A stretch of 64,000 nt of DNA from Schizophyllum amplum (taxonomy: Eukaryota > Basidiomycota > Agaricomycetes > Agaricales > Schizophyllaceae): NCBI GenBank assembly GCA_007026445.1, contig VDMD01000005.1, positions 682,001 to 746,000 on the forward strand, given 5' to 3'. This document shows positions 20,907 to 32,700 of the stretch, in pieces (positions within the stretch are counted from its first letter, which is position 1; each line of letters starts with the position of its first letter). The notes beneath the pieces are model-generated. The model saw only the letters and a list, made by a program, of their open reading frames with translations, did not search any database and was not told the DNA's origin. The position numbers and the translations under genes were made by a program.

Positions 20907-21800
20907 ATGTCTGCTCTGCCCTCGTCGCCGCGCGCAAAGGAGTACTCTGAGCTCTTTGACTTCTTCGAGAGTCTCACAAAGCGAAGGCCGCGGGCGTACG
21001 ACGCGGACCCGACCTCCGAAACCGTCGAAGTCGAGACGCCGCCGGTGCCACTCGAGCTCGTGCCACTCTTTCACCGCAAGGTCTCCGGAGGTCGCACACG
21101 AGCAATACTCAACGACAATGTAGACAACGAGGACGACGAAGACAAAGGGCAGGCCTTCCCCATGCCACGGAACATATCACCATACCCATTCACCTTCAAG
21201 ATGATGATTCACAAGATCTACGAGGAGGAGTTCCTCAGCAAGTGCAACGAGTTCCTTGCAAAGTCGCGCGAGCAGTTTAAGCCCTTGGCAGAGCAGGGGG
21301 AGCAGGAGAGGAAGGGCGCTGGCGCGTCGCTTCGACCGCATGGGATGGTCCTTAGCGGTGGCAAATACAATTTACCACCCACTCGGCCGCGCAGGCACTC
21401 AGTCACTACAGCGCGCACCGTTCTGCCCACCAGCCCACGCGCTGTCGCGAGCCCCTGCCCTACCATTCCCACCGCCCCTCGGTTCCCCGCGTCTGTCATG
21501 CGCCCCATTCTTGACGTTGGTCGCAACGAGGTGCGCGCGGCCAAGAAGCGCTGCACGGGCCGCCGCCTGTCCATCGCCGAGCCTGTGCCGGCGTGGGTCT
21601 ATGACTCTGCCGTTGCGTCCACAGCGCGGGCCAGCATCGAAAGTTTTGGCGCAGCTGCGCCTGCGAAGGAGGCGCACGCCAGCCGCTACCAAGGTCTGGG
21701 ACTCGGACACCCGTCCAGCACCGGTACGCCTTCCAAGAAACGGGTGCGTACGCGCGCCGTAAGCATGGCATGTCCCACGCGTCAGGGACTGGCGCTGTAG
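20907..21800 (+). CDS. Intronless hypothetical protein
   Basis: One uninterrupted frame of 297 residues, not recognised. It starts MSALPSSPRAKEYSELFDFF, with a short helical N-terminus (SELFDFFESLTKRRPRAYDA). A central segment YPFTFKMMIHKIYEEEFLSK looks folded and helical. The C-terminal half is basic and Ser/Pro/Ala-rich. Two basophilic kinase-type sites stand out (PRRHSVTT and GRRLSIAEP), as used by PKA-like kinases. Codon use and composition resemble neighbouring genes, and it lacks introns in a region where almost every gene has several. No transmembrane helix. I would not assign a function; a cytoplasmic or nuclear regulatory role is only a guess. Confidence 0.7.
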   Translation: MSALPSSPRAKEYSELFDFFESLTKRRPRAYDADPTSETVEVETPPVPLELVPLFHRKVSGGRTRAILNDNVDNEDDEDKGQAFPMPRNISPYPFTFKMMIHKIYEEEFLSKCNEFLAKSREQFKPLAEQGEQERKGAGASLRPHGMVLSGGKYNLPPTRPRRHSVTTARTVLPTSPRAVASPCPTIPTAPRFPASVMRPILDVGRNEVRAAKKRCTGRRLSIAEPVPAWVYDSAVASTARASIESFGAAAPAKEAHASRYQGLGLGHPSSTGTPSKKRVRTRAVSMACPTRQGLAL

Positions 21801-22620
21801 ATCTCTCTTTCGTTGAAAGGACGTTGCATAATAAGCAAACACGATGGCGGCGTGGGGGTTCATCGGGAATGTTAAGGAGGAAGAAGACATTGCGCACGGC
21901 TCGTGGGTTCCCTACATGCTCTCGCAACGACAATTGCGATGATGATATGCATGGAATCTGGATCATGACCCTGGCGAGCTACACCATAAGATCAGACTGA
22001 TATTGGTCTCTTGTAATCGACTCACTACAATTTGCATACGATGTACGGCTTGCTGATGCGGCCCTTTGAGATGTTAGTGTCGATTAGTCCGAGTAGGAAG
22101 ATAGCCTTGCGAGAGCGTTCGGGGCAAAAATCCACGGTAAGTGTGTGGCGAAAAGAGCTTGCGGCTCGACCTCTGAGTGATGCGCCGCGGCCTTCTCAAA
22201 AATAATTGGCACACGCCAGCCCTACCACGTTCGTGGAGATTGTGGCCTGTTCACATGGACGAAAGCAGTGTCACAAGAGTGCACCTTGGACGTCAAAGGG
22301 CCTCATATCGAGTTCGCCTGTGAACTTTCTCAGTACCTCCGTGGTCCACCTGAGACGCATGCAGATAAGACGCGCCGTTGCGTCGATGATTAATATGGCG
22401 CGGCGCTTGTCGACACTCACTGGGCATGCGAAGTTTGAGGGTGCCGTTGGACTATGCAGGGACACTGTCGCCGCAGAGAGATGACGGGAAGCTGCAAGCG
22501 GCAGGCTCGATCCTGTGAGATATGACGAGGCCTATGCTTATGATGCTGCTGATAGCGACGTATGCAGTTTGCAACGTCTTATACAAAAACGCCCGATATA
22601 TCCATGAGGAGATCCCGCCT
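21801..22620. other. Convergent intergenic region
   Basis: About 820 bases between the 3' ends of the intronless gene (+) and the KAT14-like gene (-). Short open frames here show no domain or splice logic. Confidence 0.6.
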
Positions 22621-24119
22621 TCAGTGATGTCGGAGTCTCAGGCGGAAGGCGTTCTTGCTGGCTCGCGCGTCGCGCGATAGGTACTCGTCGTAAAAGCCTA
22701 GCACAAACTCCTCCGCCTTGAAACCAACGCGATTGTATAAGAGCTGTAATGGTTAGCGCTCGTTCACGAGAGAAAGAAACGGCGAACAGCCTCACCATAG
22801 CTGGATTGTTGCCGGAAACGTGCAAAATGATGTCCTTGTGTGGATTGAGATTCACAAGATGGAACAGCATCTTCCTGAGCGTCGGTGGCGTTCAACGTCA
22901 GTTGGGGTTAGGCCATAGATATTGACATACGTGGCAATCTGACAGCCCTCCCATCCTGCGCGAACGGCAAGGTACGTGATATACGTCTCTTGCGGCGAGC
23001 TCATGATGACCACTCCAACCACTACACGTTTGTGAAGTACCACGATGGTACTGCGCTCGGGACAGTAATCCAGAGAGTCGCGGACTATTTTATGGTTAAA
23101 GAAATACATGTTTGCCATGCACAAATGGTCCTCACCGTCGATTCCAATCCAGAATGTTCGCTGCAGAAGGTCTTGTGCTTGAGGAAGATGCTCGCGAGCC
23201 AAAGGCGTGTAGATCAATGGCGCAGGAACCTCCGTTTCCGGATTGTCCTCGTCCGAGCTAGACACCAGATCAGTGGATCTTATTTCCAAAAAACGGCTGC
23301 CGTACCATCGAAGGAGATAATGATCCCTGATATCCGACAACACCTCCATCCAGGGGGTCCGTGTCTTCCAGTCAACTTCAAAGCAAACCTTAGGTATTGA
23401 ATACCCTGTGTTGAGCCCTAAAGCCCGACTCCGTAGCGTGCATTCGTACGGCGTCGTTCGTATGCTATATAGCCCATCGATCACATCTGCTCCTGGGGGC
23501 GCTGTCGTTGGAGGTATCGGCGGTGGCCCGGATGAAGACGGAGCTGGTCTGCGGCGGCTGTCCTGGTGAACCTGTCAGATAGGTGAACCGCCTTGCACAT
23601 TGAGACAAGGCCCGACCTTAGCAGCAATTGCAAGCTTTCTGTAAACCGCCCTTGCGGCTGCAGATTGGTCACATCGGTGGGCCAAAGTAAGGATTTCGAA
23701 ACACGTTGGCGCACGGACGGCGCGGTCCTTATCATTATTGAGTTCAATCGAAGAGACGGTAGTGCAGGCGACATACAAAAACATCTAATTCGGCCGTCAG
23801 GGATAATTTTGATGACCTCTCGGCCAGCCAAGTGGGGAGGTAGACGTCGAGCACGTCCTGGAAGCTGATCTCTTCCTCCTCTATATCGTCCGTAATACGC
23901 AGCAACGAGGCGAGAGAAAATGCAGGTTTAGTGGCCGGCAATCGGAGCTTTAACTTCAGCCCCGTTCGCACAGGCGGACTGGCCTCCGATGCAGCGGTAT
24001 GCTTTGTCTTCTGCCTTTTCGCCTAGTATGGAGGAGTCAGAATCAGATGGAAGCTTGTTGAGAGCTTTGCTCACTTTTCTTCCCTTCGCTTTCCCATAGT
24101 ACTCTTCCGCGTCAGACAT
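22621..24119 (-). CDS. KAT14: KAT14/CSRP2BP-like GNAT acetyltransferase
   Basis: Minus-strand gene of about seven exons with a C-terminal GNAT acetyltransferase domain resembling KAT14 (CSRP2BP), a subunit of the animal ATAC histone acetylation complex. The start is MSDAEEYYGKAKGRK, then a basic segment (AKRQKTKH) across intron 1 (GTGAGC...TACTAG), a probable nuclear signal. ISFQDVLDVYLPTWLAERSS follows. The GNAT core shows VVVGVVIMSSPQETYITYL (strand 4), GWEGCQIATKMLFHL (acetyl-CoA loop) and LHVSGNNPAM|LLYNRVGF, ending GFYDEYLSRDA. The HVS..NPAMLLY..FGF..EEFVL.FYD pattern is diagnostic from memory. The loop has Q at the usual R/Q-x-x-G-x-G/A position. C-terminal exons are clear; one middle exon (about 23500-23800) is uncertain. 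Its ATG (24117-24119) overlaps the NUP85 ATG on the other strand. Confidence 0.8.
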
Positions 24120-26988
24120 GGCACTAGTAGAACCAGATCTCGAGGAACGTCCGCAGTTCGTGGTGACCAGCGACCAAGGGCAAGTTCAACTTTCGACATT
24201 CGACGGTGGTTGGCCGCCGCGTTGGCGCGGCTTGCGGAACTCGGGCCGGTGAACCGTCATTGGCGGGGAAGATGCTGACAAACATGTGCAACGTGTTCAG
24301 ACGCGTCGCGTTCGAGTTGAAGTCGCGTCTTGCCACCATGTCATACAGCAGCTCCTTGGCTGTTACTCCTCCGCTGTTTCGCTTGGGCGAGGACGTTAAC
24401 CTCGATGAGACTGGCAGAAGGCTCTGCGTCTCAACAAACCGGGGCAATAATTCGGCGGCCATTTTCGTCTCGCAGGTTGGCTTCAGTTTTAGCCTCTGCG
24501 CCTTCTAACTGTATGATGATCTTACTAGGCCAACGACGCAAAAAGCACCATTGAAGATACGGAACCTGTATATATGTGCAGCTTTGACGACATACCTGAT
24601 AAAGAGCGACATGCCGTACGTCTGCGCAATATTGAATCGTACAGCAAACTCATTCTTGATAATCTACACGGCAGTTCATCACGGATACCACAGTGATTTT
24701 CAATTTTTTGCAAAACCTCCTAAAGAATTCCAGGACACAAAGTCAATCATGGTATGCGCACTTCCTGTACCTACTTTATGGCGTTTGAACGTCCATCAGG
24801 CAGGCAGACGACAAGGTCATGGAAGCAATCCGGAAACTTTGTGTCGACTACGTCGAACACATCAAAGAGATCTGGGTGGACACTAACGTGAGGACGGCGA
24901 TAGGCTCAACCATTAGGACCGCCGTAACCGTGTTTACAGAAGTCTAATACGACGTCGGGCCTGGGCAGCGACCACTATCAGCGTTTGCTGACGGGTTTCT
25001 CCCTCTTCGTCCTTCTCTTCGTACCGGAACCCGGGTTCGAGGATGCGCCTTTCGGCGAAGACTTGATGGAGTGGCTCAACATGTACTTCATTGCGCCCTC
25101 GACTGAAGATGGCGAGCAACTCAGTACCCTAGACAAACCCTGGGAACACGAAAATTTCTGGACTTACTTGAAAAGGTCAGTTTTTTCTAAGTTCGTGAGC
25201 CGCGGCGGAAAGACTGAGTGACAATCAGGACAACCCTACGTGGTCTCACGAAGGCGACAACTTTCTTCCTGGACACCCTGTCACGGCATCCGTCCGAAAA
25301 TCTGCCGGGTCTGGCGCAACAGCTGATTCCGATTATCGACGCGCAACCTCATCTCCAAAACTTTACCTCTGAGCGCGAATTCATGATTGCGTACCACCGC
25401 TGGAGGGAACGCGTTAAGGCGATTCGCGTGGAGATGGAAAGGGTTCCGGACGACGATCGCGCTGACGAGGTCGAATTCTGGTGGGACAACTTGAGCGACA
25501 TCGTCGGCGTTCTTGAAGGCCGCAAGGACGTTGTGCATCGCGTCTGCGAGGAATTCGAAGACCCGGACTGGAAGGAGGTTTGCGCCGCTTGGGGTATTTT
25601 TGTTAATCCTCGCCTGAGGCGCCAGGAACTGCCGTGAGCTTCTGGCCCCACTAGTCGTGCCCGTGTCTAACATCTCAACTCAGCGACATTGTCGGCCAGA
25701 TTCTTGAGTCATTGCCACCTGATCCGACATACGAGGAGGATATGGTACATGCCACCCTCCTTTCGGACCAGCCCGTCAAAGCGCTGCAGTATGCCGCACA
25801 GCTTGATCCATGGTTAGGCGCACACATGGCGGACGTCATGGAAGCGCTGACGCTCATAGACAACGAGCCTGACTTGGAGTACGCGAATTCTGTTTCTGGG
25901 GATTCAGTGGACTGACTTACCTATAGCACTGGACTGTCGACGCGGGATACGCATATCCTTGCATACGCCGATTATATGCACTCCGATACGACGTTGTGGC
26001 GTCAATGCGTGGACTACATGTACTCCTGCTGCGAGCAAGGCAAGACACGCGCCGACGAAGTCCTCCTTCACGTACCATTACGGCTGCAGAAGCGGACGCC
26101 CACATCCGCAAATGCCGACGAGGACATACGACACGGAGATCTTGCTGGGGCACTCAAAGAGATCAGCCAGACATGCTTCGAGAATCAACGGGAGGATGTC
26201 CGTCGAACCGTCTGTCGAGTACGTACAGTACACTGCTTCTCACACGCTGCCCTCACACGCTATACAGATAGCTGCTCAGACGCTTGTGCGCGAGAAAGAG
26301 TACGGTCTTGCTATATCATACTGCAAGTCAGCCGAGGATTGGGCTGGGCTGGGCAGGGTGATAGACCGCATTTTGAATGAATACATCGCGCATGGTGAGT
26401 GTCCGAAGGGCATCACGGGCTGCGAGCTGATTGTAACACAGGACCGGAGGCGTTCGTCTTATGCGCATCGCAAGTCGCCCCATCCTTGCAGGAATGGGCG
26501 CTACGCGGCGAGAGCCGCGGCGTATTCATGCACCGGTTGATGTTCGCCGTCTGCTATGCGCGCTTCCATGACTTCCGTGGCGCGGGGGAGCTGCAGAATG
26601 CCGCGACAGAACTCGTCGCAATGCTTCAGGACGGGGTGGCCCCGAGGGCGTGGTGGGCTGTCCTCCTCAGCGATGCTGTTGAATTGCTGCAGCATGGTAC
26701 GCCTTATATCCGCTCTAATCCGGCGCCACAAATTCTCATGCCGACCGGCGGGAACCAACAGACCAGGCACCGCTGTTTTCGCAGGATGGAGCGCTACAAA
26801 TCCTGAGGACTGTGAACGAAGTCAGCGTGCGGGCCTTGCAAGGCGGCGAGGACGACTACCTTGATGTTCTGCGGCGCGTGCAGGGTGGGGACTTCAAGGA
26901 CATGGCAAAGAGGTTGAAGGTCGTGCGTCTGACGCTGGCGAAGTATTTTTCCCGCTACAGCAATGCGGAGGGTTCCTTCATGCATTAG
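24118..26988 (+). CDS. NUP85: Nucleoporin NUP85
   Basis: Scaffold nucleoporin of the Y complex at the nuclear pore. The multi-exon product matches the Nup85 family: PPLFRLGEDVNL near the start, PEPGFEDAPFGEDLMEWLN, FWTYLKR, DIVGQILESLPPDPTYEED, HATLLSDQPVKALQYAAQLD, then TGLSTRDTHILAYADYMHS with WRQCVDYMYSCCE. The late helices are LVREKEYGLAISYCKSAED, RAWWAVLLSDAVELLQ and LTLAKYFSRYSN, ending FMH. These correspond to the alpha-solenoid crown and trunk. The first exon from 24118 (MALVEPDLEERPQFVV) joins the second in phase. An alternative ATG at 24338 has a strong context (GCCACCATG) and would give a shorter protein beginning MSYSSSLAVTPPLF. About twelve introns; small exons between 24500 and 25000 are not all resolved. 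Family assignment is strong. Confidence 0.88.
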
Positions 26989-28262
26989 TAAGTAGTCAAC
27001 GCGGTTTGGGCGCCGCTAGCGGACAACCCTTATGCTCTTGCAAGAGTATATGATGGGCACGCAAACGTCACCAGCTTATTTCAGCCGCTCTTGCTTCGCA
27101 CCGACATCTGTGAAGGACGCGTATCGACACGGACTCCTAGGTCAGTTGCGCTGGGGGTGTTTGGCTCATGCGCTAACCTCTCTCGAACGGCGCTATCGTC
27201 AGAACCGACTGATCTCCCGTATCTTCTCGACCGTATGGAAGACTCGAAGGTCGCCATTATACTCGGAGTCCTCCCTTCGCTCCGTGTCGTTTGAGTCCAG
27301 TGTCGACACAGAACGTCGATGACAGACCTTCAGTCTGATCGACGATCCCATGGCTACGCTTTAGGCAAGCGAATGAGCAGCTCATGTAGCGCGTCAACTT
27401 CTTCCCGTTGGGTTTCGCCCCCATAATGTTGGGAATGCTGGCGCCTCTCCGCAACACTGGGTCATTGCCGCAAATTGCCCCAGAATACCTGTGGCACTGC
27501 AGACGCGAGGCCGAACGAGACCGTGGATCTGCTCAAGACCCTCTTTCGAAGGGAGCTCCTGACGCGGCACGTTCAGTTATAAAAGGTGAGTCGGCGGCCC
27601 TGTCCGTCTCGGATAACGGACGCAGACGCCACGATGTGCTTTACAGCCGTGATGTACAGACAGTATGTGTGCAACCACCTACAAGCCTATGAGCGCCATA
27701 CGGTCCGTGTGTTTGCGCTATATGCCCTCATTTGACGTGATTTCCCGTTAGGCAGACTGCAACCGCACGAACTGTGCTATCAGCCACTCGCACAGCGGCT
27801 CAGACCACGACTGCCGTGCTATTTGCGATCAGAGGTGCGCGGCTGAGCTGTCTCTTTGGATAATGACTGATGGGGATTTGTAGACTGATGCCGCAGCGAG
27901 ATCTTGTAACAGAGGCCTCGCGCTACCGATGCGATACATGTCTTGCGCGACAGTGACAAGGGTAATGGCTGATTTATTATGGCGGAGTGGTATAATGCTA
28001 ATTTTTCGTCTTGGAGGGTGACTTCGAGGCTCGCTACAAAGTTATCTGAATCAATCACTGGATTTTCCTGTCAGATCTCATTGGGATCCATTAATATGAA
28101 GAAACAATTATAATACATAGAGCAAGAGTTTGGTGCAGATTTGAAGCGTCCCTCCCATATATGGAGCACAGACTTGGGCGAGACTGAGCTTCCAACCTGA
28201 AAGTTGAACCTCCCTTCCTGCTCAGCGCGTCAAGGTCCAAGTACAAGAGGAATTCCGCGTTT
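26989..28262. other. Intergenic, no gene supported
   Basis: About 1.27 kb after NUP85. Stretches such as PYLLDRMEDSKVAIILG (about 27215-27265) and DLLKTLFRRELLTRHVQ (about 27520-27570) look protein-like, but I could not join them into a gene. They may be remnants of a lost gene. Confidence 0.5.
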
Positions 28263-28537
28263 TCAGTTGCCAGTACACCCAATCGCATGTTCCTTTGGGT
28301 TCTTGAACTATAGAACAACGTGGAAAATCCGAGGTACAGGCTGGGTACAAGTTCATAGCTGACATCGCTGCAGCTTCGGTTGGTAGGCACCGCATCAAAC
28401 TCAGAGAAGTTGAACATGTTTTCGGCAATGGCCGCCGTCAGTTCACGCACGTGCCTTGCATCATTCGCCACAAAGTCGCTGCCCATTGAGGACGGCGCTT
28501 GTGTCGTATTGTACCGCCTTTCCTCTGGACTTTTCAT
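28263..28537 (-). CDS. Possible small protein, unknown
   Basis: A minus-strand frame begins MKSPEERRYNTTQAPSSMG and continues with plausible protein composition (DFVANDARHVRELTAAIAEN, then FNFSEFDAVPTNRSCSD). One reading uses a 55-base intron (GTCAGC...CTATAG), joining to FKNPKEHAIGCTGN and a stop at 28263-28265, total about 72 residues. Unspliced, the frame instead continues to 28091. The start lies only 19 bases from the start of the F-BAR/RhoGAP gene on the other strand. No family recognised. The first 58 residues look coding; whether it is a real gene is uncertain. Confidence 0.3.
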
Positions 28538-28556
28538 TGTTCTTCGAGCTCTTCCT

Positions 28557-31171
28557 ATGGCTGAGGAAGAAATATCTGGATCTCCTGGTTGCTTGAGCTT
28601 AGATCAGCACTCGGACTTACACACCAATGGCTCCTCGTATGAACGACCACCGATGCCGCAGCAGCTGGACTCCGCCGACTCGTCCTCTTTACCTCGCACA
28701 ACATCGCTATCTCCACGAAGATCCATCGACGGCTCGATTGCGTCGGACAACTCGCGTTGGCCGGACGGTTTGTCTACAGCGGAGGACGCGGATGTACGCG
28801 ACACCAGCTTTGGAGGGACGGAGACAGCGACTCTGGTGGACCAGAACTTTGACGAGAATGTTCTACGTGCCCTATGCGACCTGAACGTGCGTTCTCCGTA
28901 CTTTATCTGTACACTGTGATCTAATCAGTTACTCAGTGCGGTATACCCTTGCTCTTGGATCGAATAAAGCAGGGCATGATCTCATGTCGAGTGCGTACTT
29001 CTTTGACTTTACTCAGCGTGATGCTGACTTTCAGGCTGCAGGAGGGCTCATCCTTCTTGAAGAAACGCGCTGCGATCGAGGAAGAGTACGCCCGAAGTAT
29101 GCAGAAGCTCGCGCGCTCGACAACAGAAGCTTATGCTATGAACGACGGCAAGGCCGGGTAACGCTCGCGCTATCCACATCGCCTCGCTCTTCTGAGTCAA
29201 TCATCAGCTCGTACGTCATTGCATGGCAAGCGTCGGTCAGAGTGCACGAACGGTTGGCGGAGAACAGGCTAAAATTCTCTCACCGTTTACACGAGACAAG
29301 CGAAGAGTTGCTCAACTTGTCGAAAGAGGTGGACAAAAGTCGAAAGCTGGCGTGTAACCAATTTGACGCGCTGCATATTGGTACTTATGCTTTTGCAGAC
29401 TAAGGATCTGGCTACTCGATATGAGCGTGCGCTCCAAGAATCCGAAGCCCTCACTGAGAAGAGCAAGAATAGACTGGATGCTACGTCCGAGGAGCTGGAA
29501 CGTCTTCTCCTGCAGAAGGAGGGAGAGTCGTTCAGGGATAATCCAGTACAGGCCAGATCAGGCGCAGGCGGCAAACGCGTAATCGGAAAAGCAGTGGCCA
29601 AAGGTGGGCTTCTATTGAAGGGCAAGAATCCTGGTAATGTCGGTATAAGTCCTCTGACGGGGTCGCTCGGTTCATTCATCCTCTCATGTAGATCCAGAGG
29701 CAAGAGGACGACGTTCGCCAAAGAATGTCAGCAGCTTCGGATGCGTATCGAAAAGCTGTCACGGACACACAGGCGATGCGACAAGAATACTTCAACTTCC
29801 AATTACCGCGCATACTTCGTGTCAGTACTCTTTCATGGAGCAGAGCGTACGCCTCTGACCTTGCTCCAGACACTCAAGGAAACCAACGACGAGATAGATC
29901 TGGGCATTCAATACCATCTCACACGATATGCCTTCTTGTTCGAAAGCACGATGCTTAGCGACGGCACTACCCTTGCACCTACAGATGACGGTATATGGAT
30001 TGTGTACTCTCAAGCGGCCCCTGCTAACTTGACGCGTCAGACGCACCCACTCCGGGCTTGAAGGCAGCATTCGAATCTATCGATAACCGCAAGGACTTCC
30101 GGACATTCATGCAGAACTATGCTTACGCCCACAACGATGCCAAGGCAGGCCCTCGTCGTGAAGGGCCAGCCGACGAAGGCTTCGTAAGTTTTTGCAGTTC
30201 CAAAGATGAACTCAATGCTGACACTACGCCAACACAGTTGCCGCCTCTACCCGTACATCACGGAGACAAGAACAACAGCTCAAGCGCGCTCAGCACGTCC
30301 CCTAACACGCCCAATGGTGCCCCAGACAAGGGACGTTCAACCTTCGGTGTCGACTTAGCCGAGCAGATGGTCCGAGACAACGTCGAAGTACCGCGCATCG
30401 TGGAAAAATGCTGTCAAGCTATTGAAAAGTATGGATTACGATCGCAAGGCATCTACCGGCTCAGTGGCACGACGAGCAAGGTGCAGAACCTCCGCCAGCG
30501 ATTGGATAAAGGTCGGACAGCCAGCTTAACAACATGATCAAGAATCTGACGTTCACAGACCTTGACTCTGTTGACCTTGATTCACAAGAGTGGTCGTCAG
30601 ACATCAATAACGTCGCGAGCGTTATTAAGCAGTGGTTGCGCGAATTGCCAGATCCGCTATTGACGTACAGCCTCCGACAGGGATTTGTCGAAGCTGCCAG
30701 TGAGTCCTTCGGCATTTGCCCTGGTATTTTGCGTTTGATTGCGTTGCTCAGGAATTGAGAACGACCGATTGCGACACATCCGACTTCACGAGCGTGTCAA
30801 CGACCTGCCTGATGCAAATTATGCGACGCTGAAGTACATCATGGGTCATCTACACCGGTGCGGTCTCATGCAGGATATATATGCGGCTTTGACTGAAAAG
30901 TTTGCAGCATAACACAACACTCTGAGGAGAACGCTATGACGATGTCCAATCTCGCCATTGTCTTCGGTCCGACGATGTTCGGTCAGATGACGCCGTCGAC
31001 GGGGGCCGATGGGCAGGTCACCGGAGGTCTTGGAGACATGCCATGCCAGAATTTGGTGAGGTGGAGGTCGCCTCTCTGCGATGCATCGCCGTCTAACGCT
31101 CTCTCCAGGCGATCGAGACGATCCTCAAGCATTATACTGATATCTTTGTTGACGAGTCGGAGGAGACGTAG
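28557..31171 (+). CDS. RGD1: F-BAR and RhoGAP domain protein (Rgd1-like)
   Basis: GTPase-activating protein for Rho-type GTPases with a membrane-bending F-BAR module, resembling yeast Rgd1. It acts at sites of polarised growth and actin assembly. The start MAEEEISGSPGCLSLDQHS leads a Ser/Pro-rich N-terminus. The FCH/F-BAR domain follows (LDRIKQGMISCR, SFLKKRAAIEEEYARSMQKL, WQASVRVHERLAENRLKFS, DLATRYERALQESEALTEKS). The RhoGAP domain starts at FGVDLAEQMVRDN; the arginine finger is in GIYRLSGTTSKVQNLRQ, and ANYATLKYIMGHLHR and MTMSNLAIVFGPTMFG supply the other family signatures. The end is ILKHYTDIFVDESEET. About twelve short introns. Intact reading. An earlier in-frame ATG (28380) exists, but the acidic start at 28557 fits the family better. 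Confidence 0.93.
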
Positions 31172-31433
31172 AGTCTTGGCCGCCCTTGATACCCCTTGCA
31201 TGCCGCGCTTACACCTTGGCCAGCACCTGCCAGTAGACTCGGCCGCCTCTTATTCTGGTATCTTTAAGTCGCTATTGTATTCCTCATCTCGCCTATATGT
31301 GCTGCTTATGTATGTATTGCAGGTCAATAACAGCTCTGCACTAGGATCGAGACCTGAGGCCAGATGGTGGCCTGATGAGTGACTGAAGGGATGGACAAAC
31401 AAATTGAATGCAACTACTGAATTCCTCGCATGA

Positions 31434-32700
31434 CTACCGAACGACATCCCATGACCCATTGTTCCCCAAAACCCATTGCGTTTCCGAAGGGAAGATGATC
31501 GTTCTCAAAGTTGGGCATGCCTTCGGCGAATCAACAAGGGCGACGAGCAACTGGTCGGCTGACATACCTGTCGCCACTGCAGACAGAGTTCTTCCTCCGC
31601 GGAGCGCTGCGCTGCGCCGTCCACCCCAGTGGGCGACAGGTCCAGGTACGTCAGCGATGGGAAAGTGCTCAGCACGCTGGACAGGGCCGACAATAGTCTC
31701 TATTGCTTGCCCGTCGGTCAGATCTCACTCGCGAGATGTGTACTGTGACTTACGATGCCCGACAGCGCAAAGTGGAGCGTATGCCGCAGGGCCAGGCGCA
31801 CCTTGATGCCCTCGAGCGCGGGAAAATACCCAGCGACGCTGCGCAGGAGCACTGGGCGCGCGGACATGCCGGAGAGGTCAAGGTAGCGCAGCGGCACGCG
31901 CCCCTGCGCCATTCGCGGAAGGTTGTCGTGCGTTACGTCCGAGTCCTGCCCTGTGAGCGCGAGGTATGACACGCTGTTGCCGGGCAAGAGCGATGCAGCG
32001 GCGTTTGCGCAGCCGCGGAAGGATATGAGCTGCGGCAGCGCGCCGGGGGGGAGGTTGATGCTGCCGCGATGATCGTAGAGTTTGAGGTGGCGGAGGACGC
32101 CCGCGGATGGTGCGAGGAAGTCGTTCAGAACAGACCCGTAAGGCCGTGTGTTCTTCGCGGACTCCGCGCCCAGGGAGCAATACTGCAGCAGAGGCAGCAC
32201 GCAGCCGCGGATCGCGGTCTCGACCGCGTGTGACGTCCCGCCTGGGGTCAGGTTCGCGGGCCCGAGAAGGAGCTCGAGGGAGCCTAGCGCGGGAGCGTGC
32301 GGATGACAGCGTTGAGCCTCCAGCAGGCTACCTCCCGCAGGGGCCGCGCGAGCACTCCCTTGTCGCTATTCGCCTCAGCGTGCCAGCGTATGCCCAGGTG
32401 CTTGACGACGTCGTAGAACTGCGGCCGGCGGACGATGGAGTCGCAGAGACGCAGCGTCCGGTAGGGAAGGGCATGGGACTCCGAGACGGTATCCGAGACG
32501 GCGATCGATGAGTACAGGATGCGCTCTGCGACGGCGTTGAAGCGATGGGACGCACAGGTGAGCGTCACAAGTTCGGACGGCGTAATGAAGCTGAAGATCG
32601 CCGCAAGGGTCTCGTTAGGCAGCAGGTCCGCGTCGAACGCTGCCTGCGTGGCGTACAGATCCTCGTCTGCCCCGCTCTCCGTGGACGGAGCTGGAAACAT
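31434..32700 (-). CDS. F-box protein with broken frame
   Basis: Begins MFPAPSTESGADEDLYA at an ATG (32698-32700); an upstream frame extension has no ATG. The F-box is clear: LLPNETLAAIFSFITPSELV then CASHRFNAVAERILYSSIA, so a substrate-adaptor role in SCF ligases is likely. Downstream is Leu-rich sequence (VLPLLQYCSLGAESAKN, VPLRYLDLSGMSARPVLL, FPSLTYLDLSPTGVDGA), resembling irregular leucine-rich repeats. The end is CPTLRTIIFPSETQWVLG then NNGSWDVVR. One intron (GTAAGT) is plausible near 31750. The frame breaks at about 32283 (RTLPR then a stop, with the family-like continuation LGSLELLLGP one base away) and again near 31590. Either sequence errors or early decay. Substrate unknown. Confidence 0.8.
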
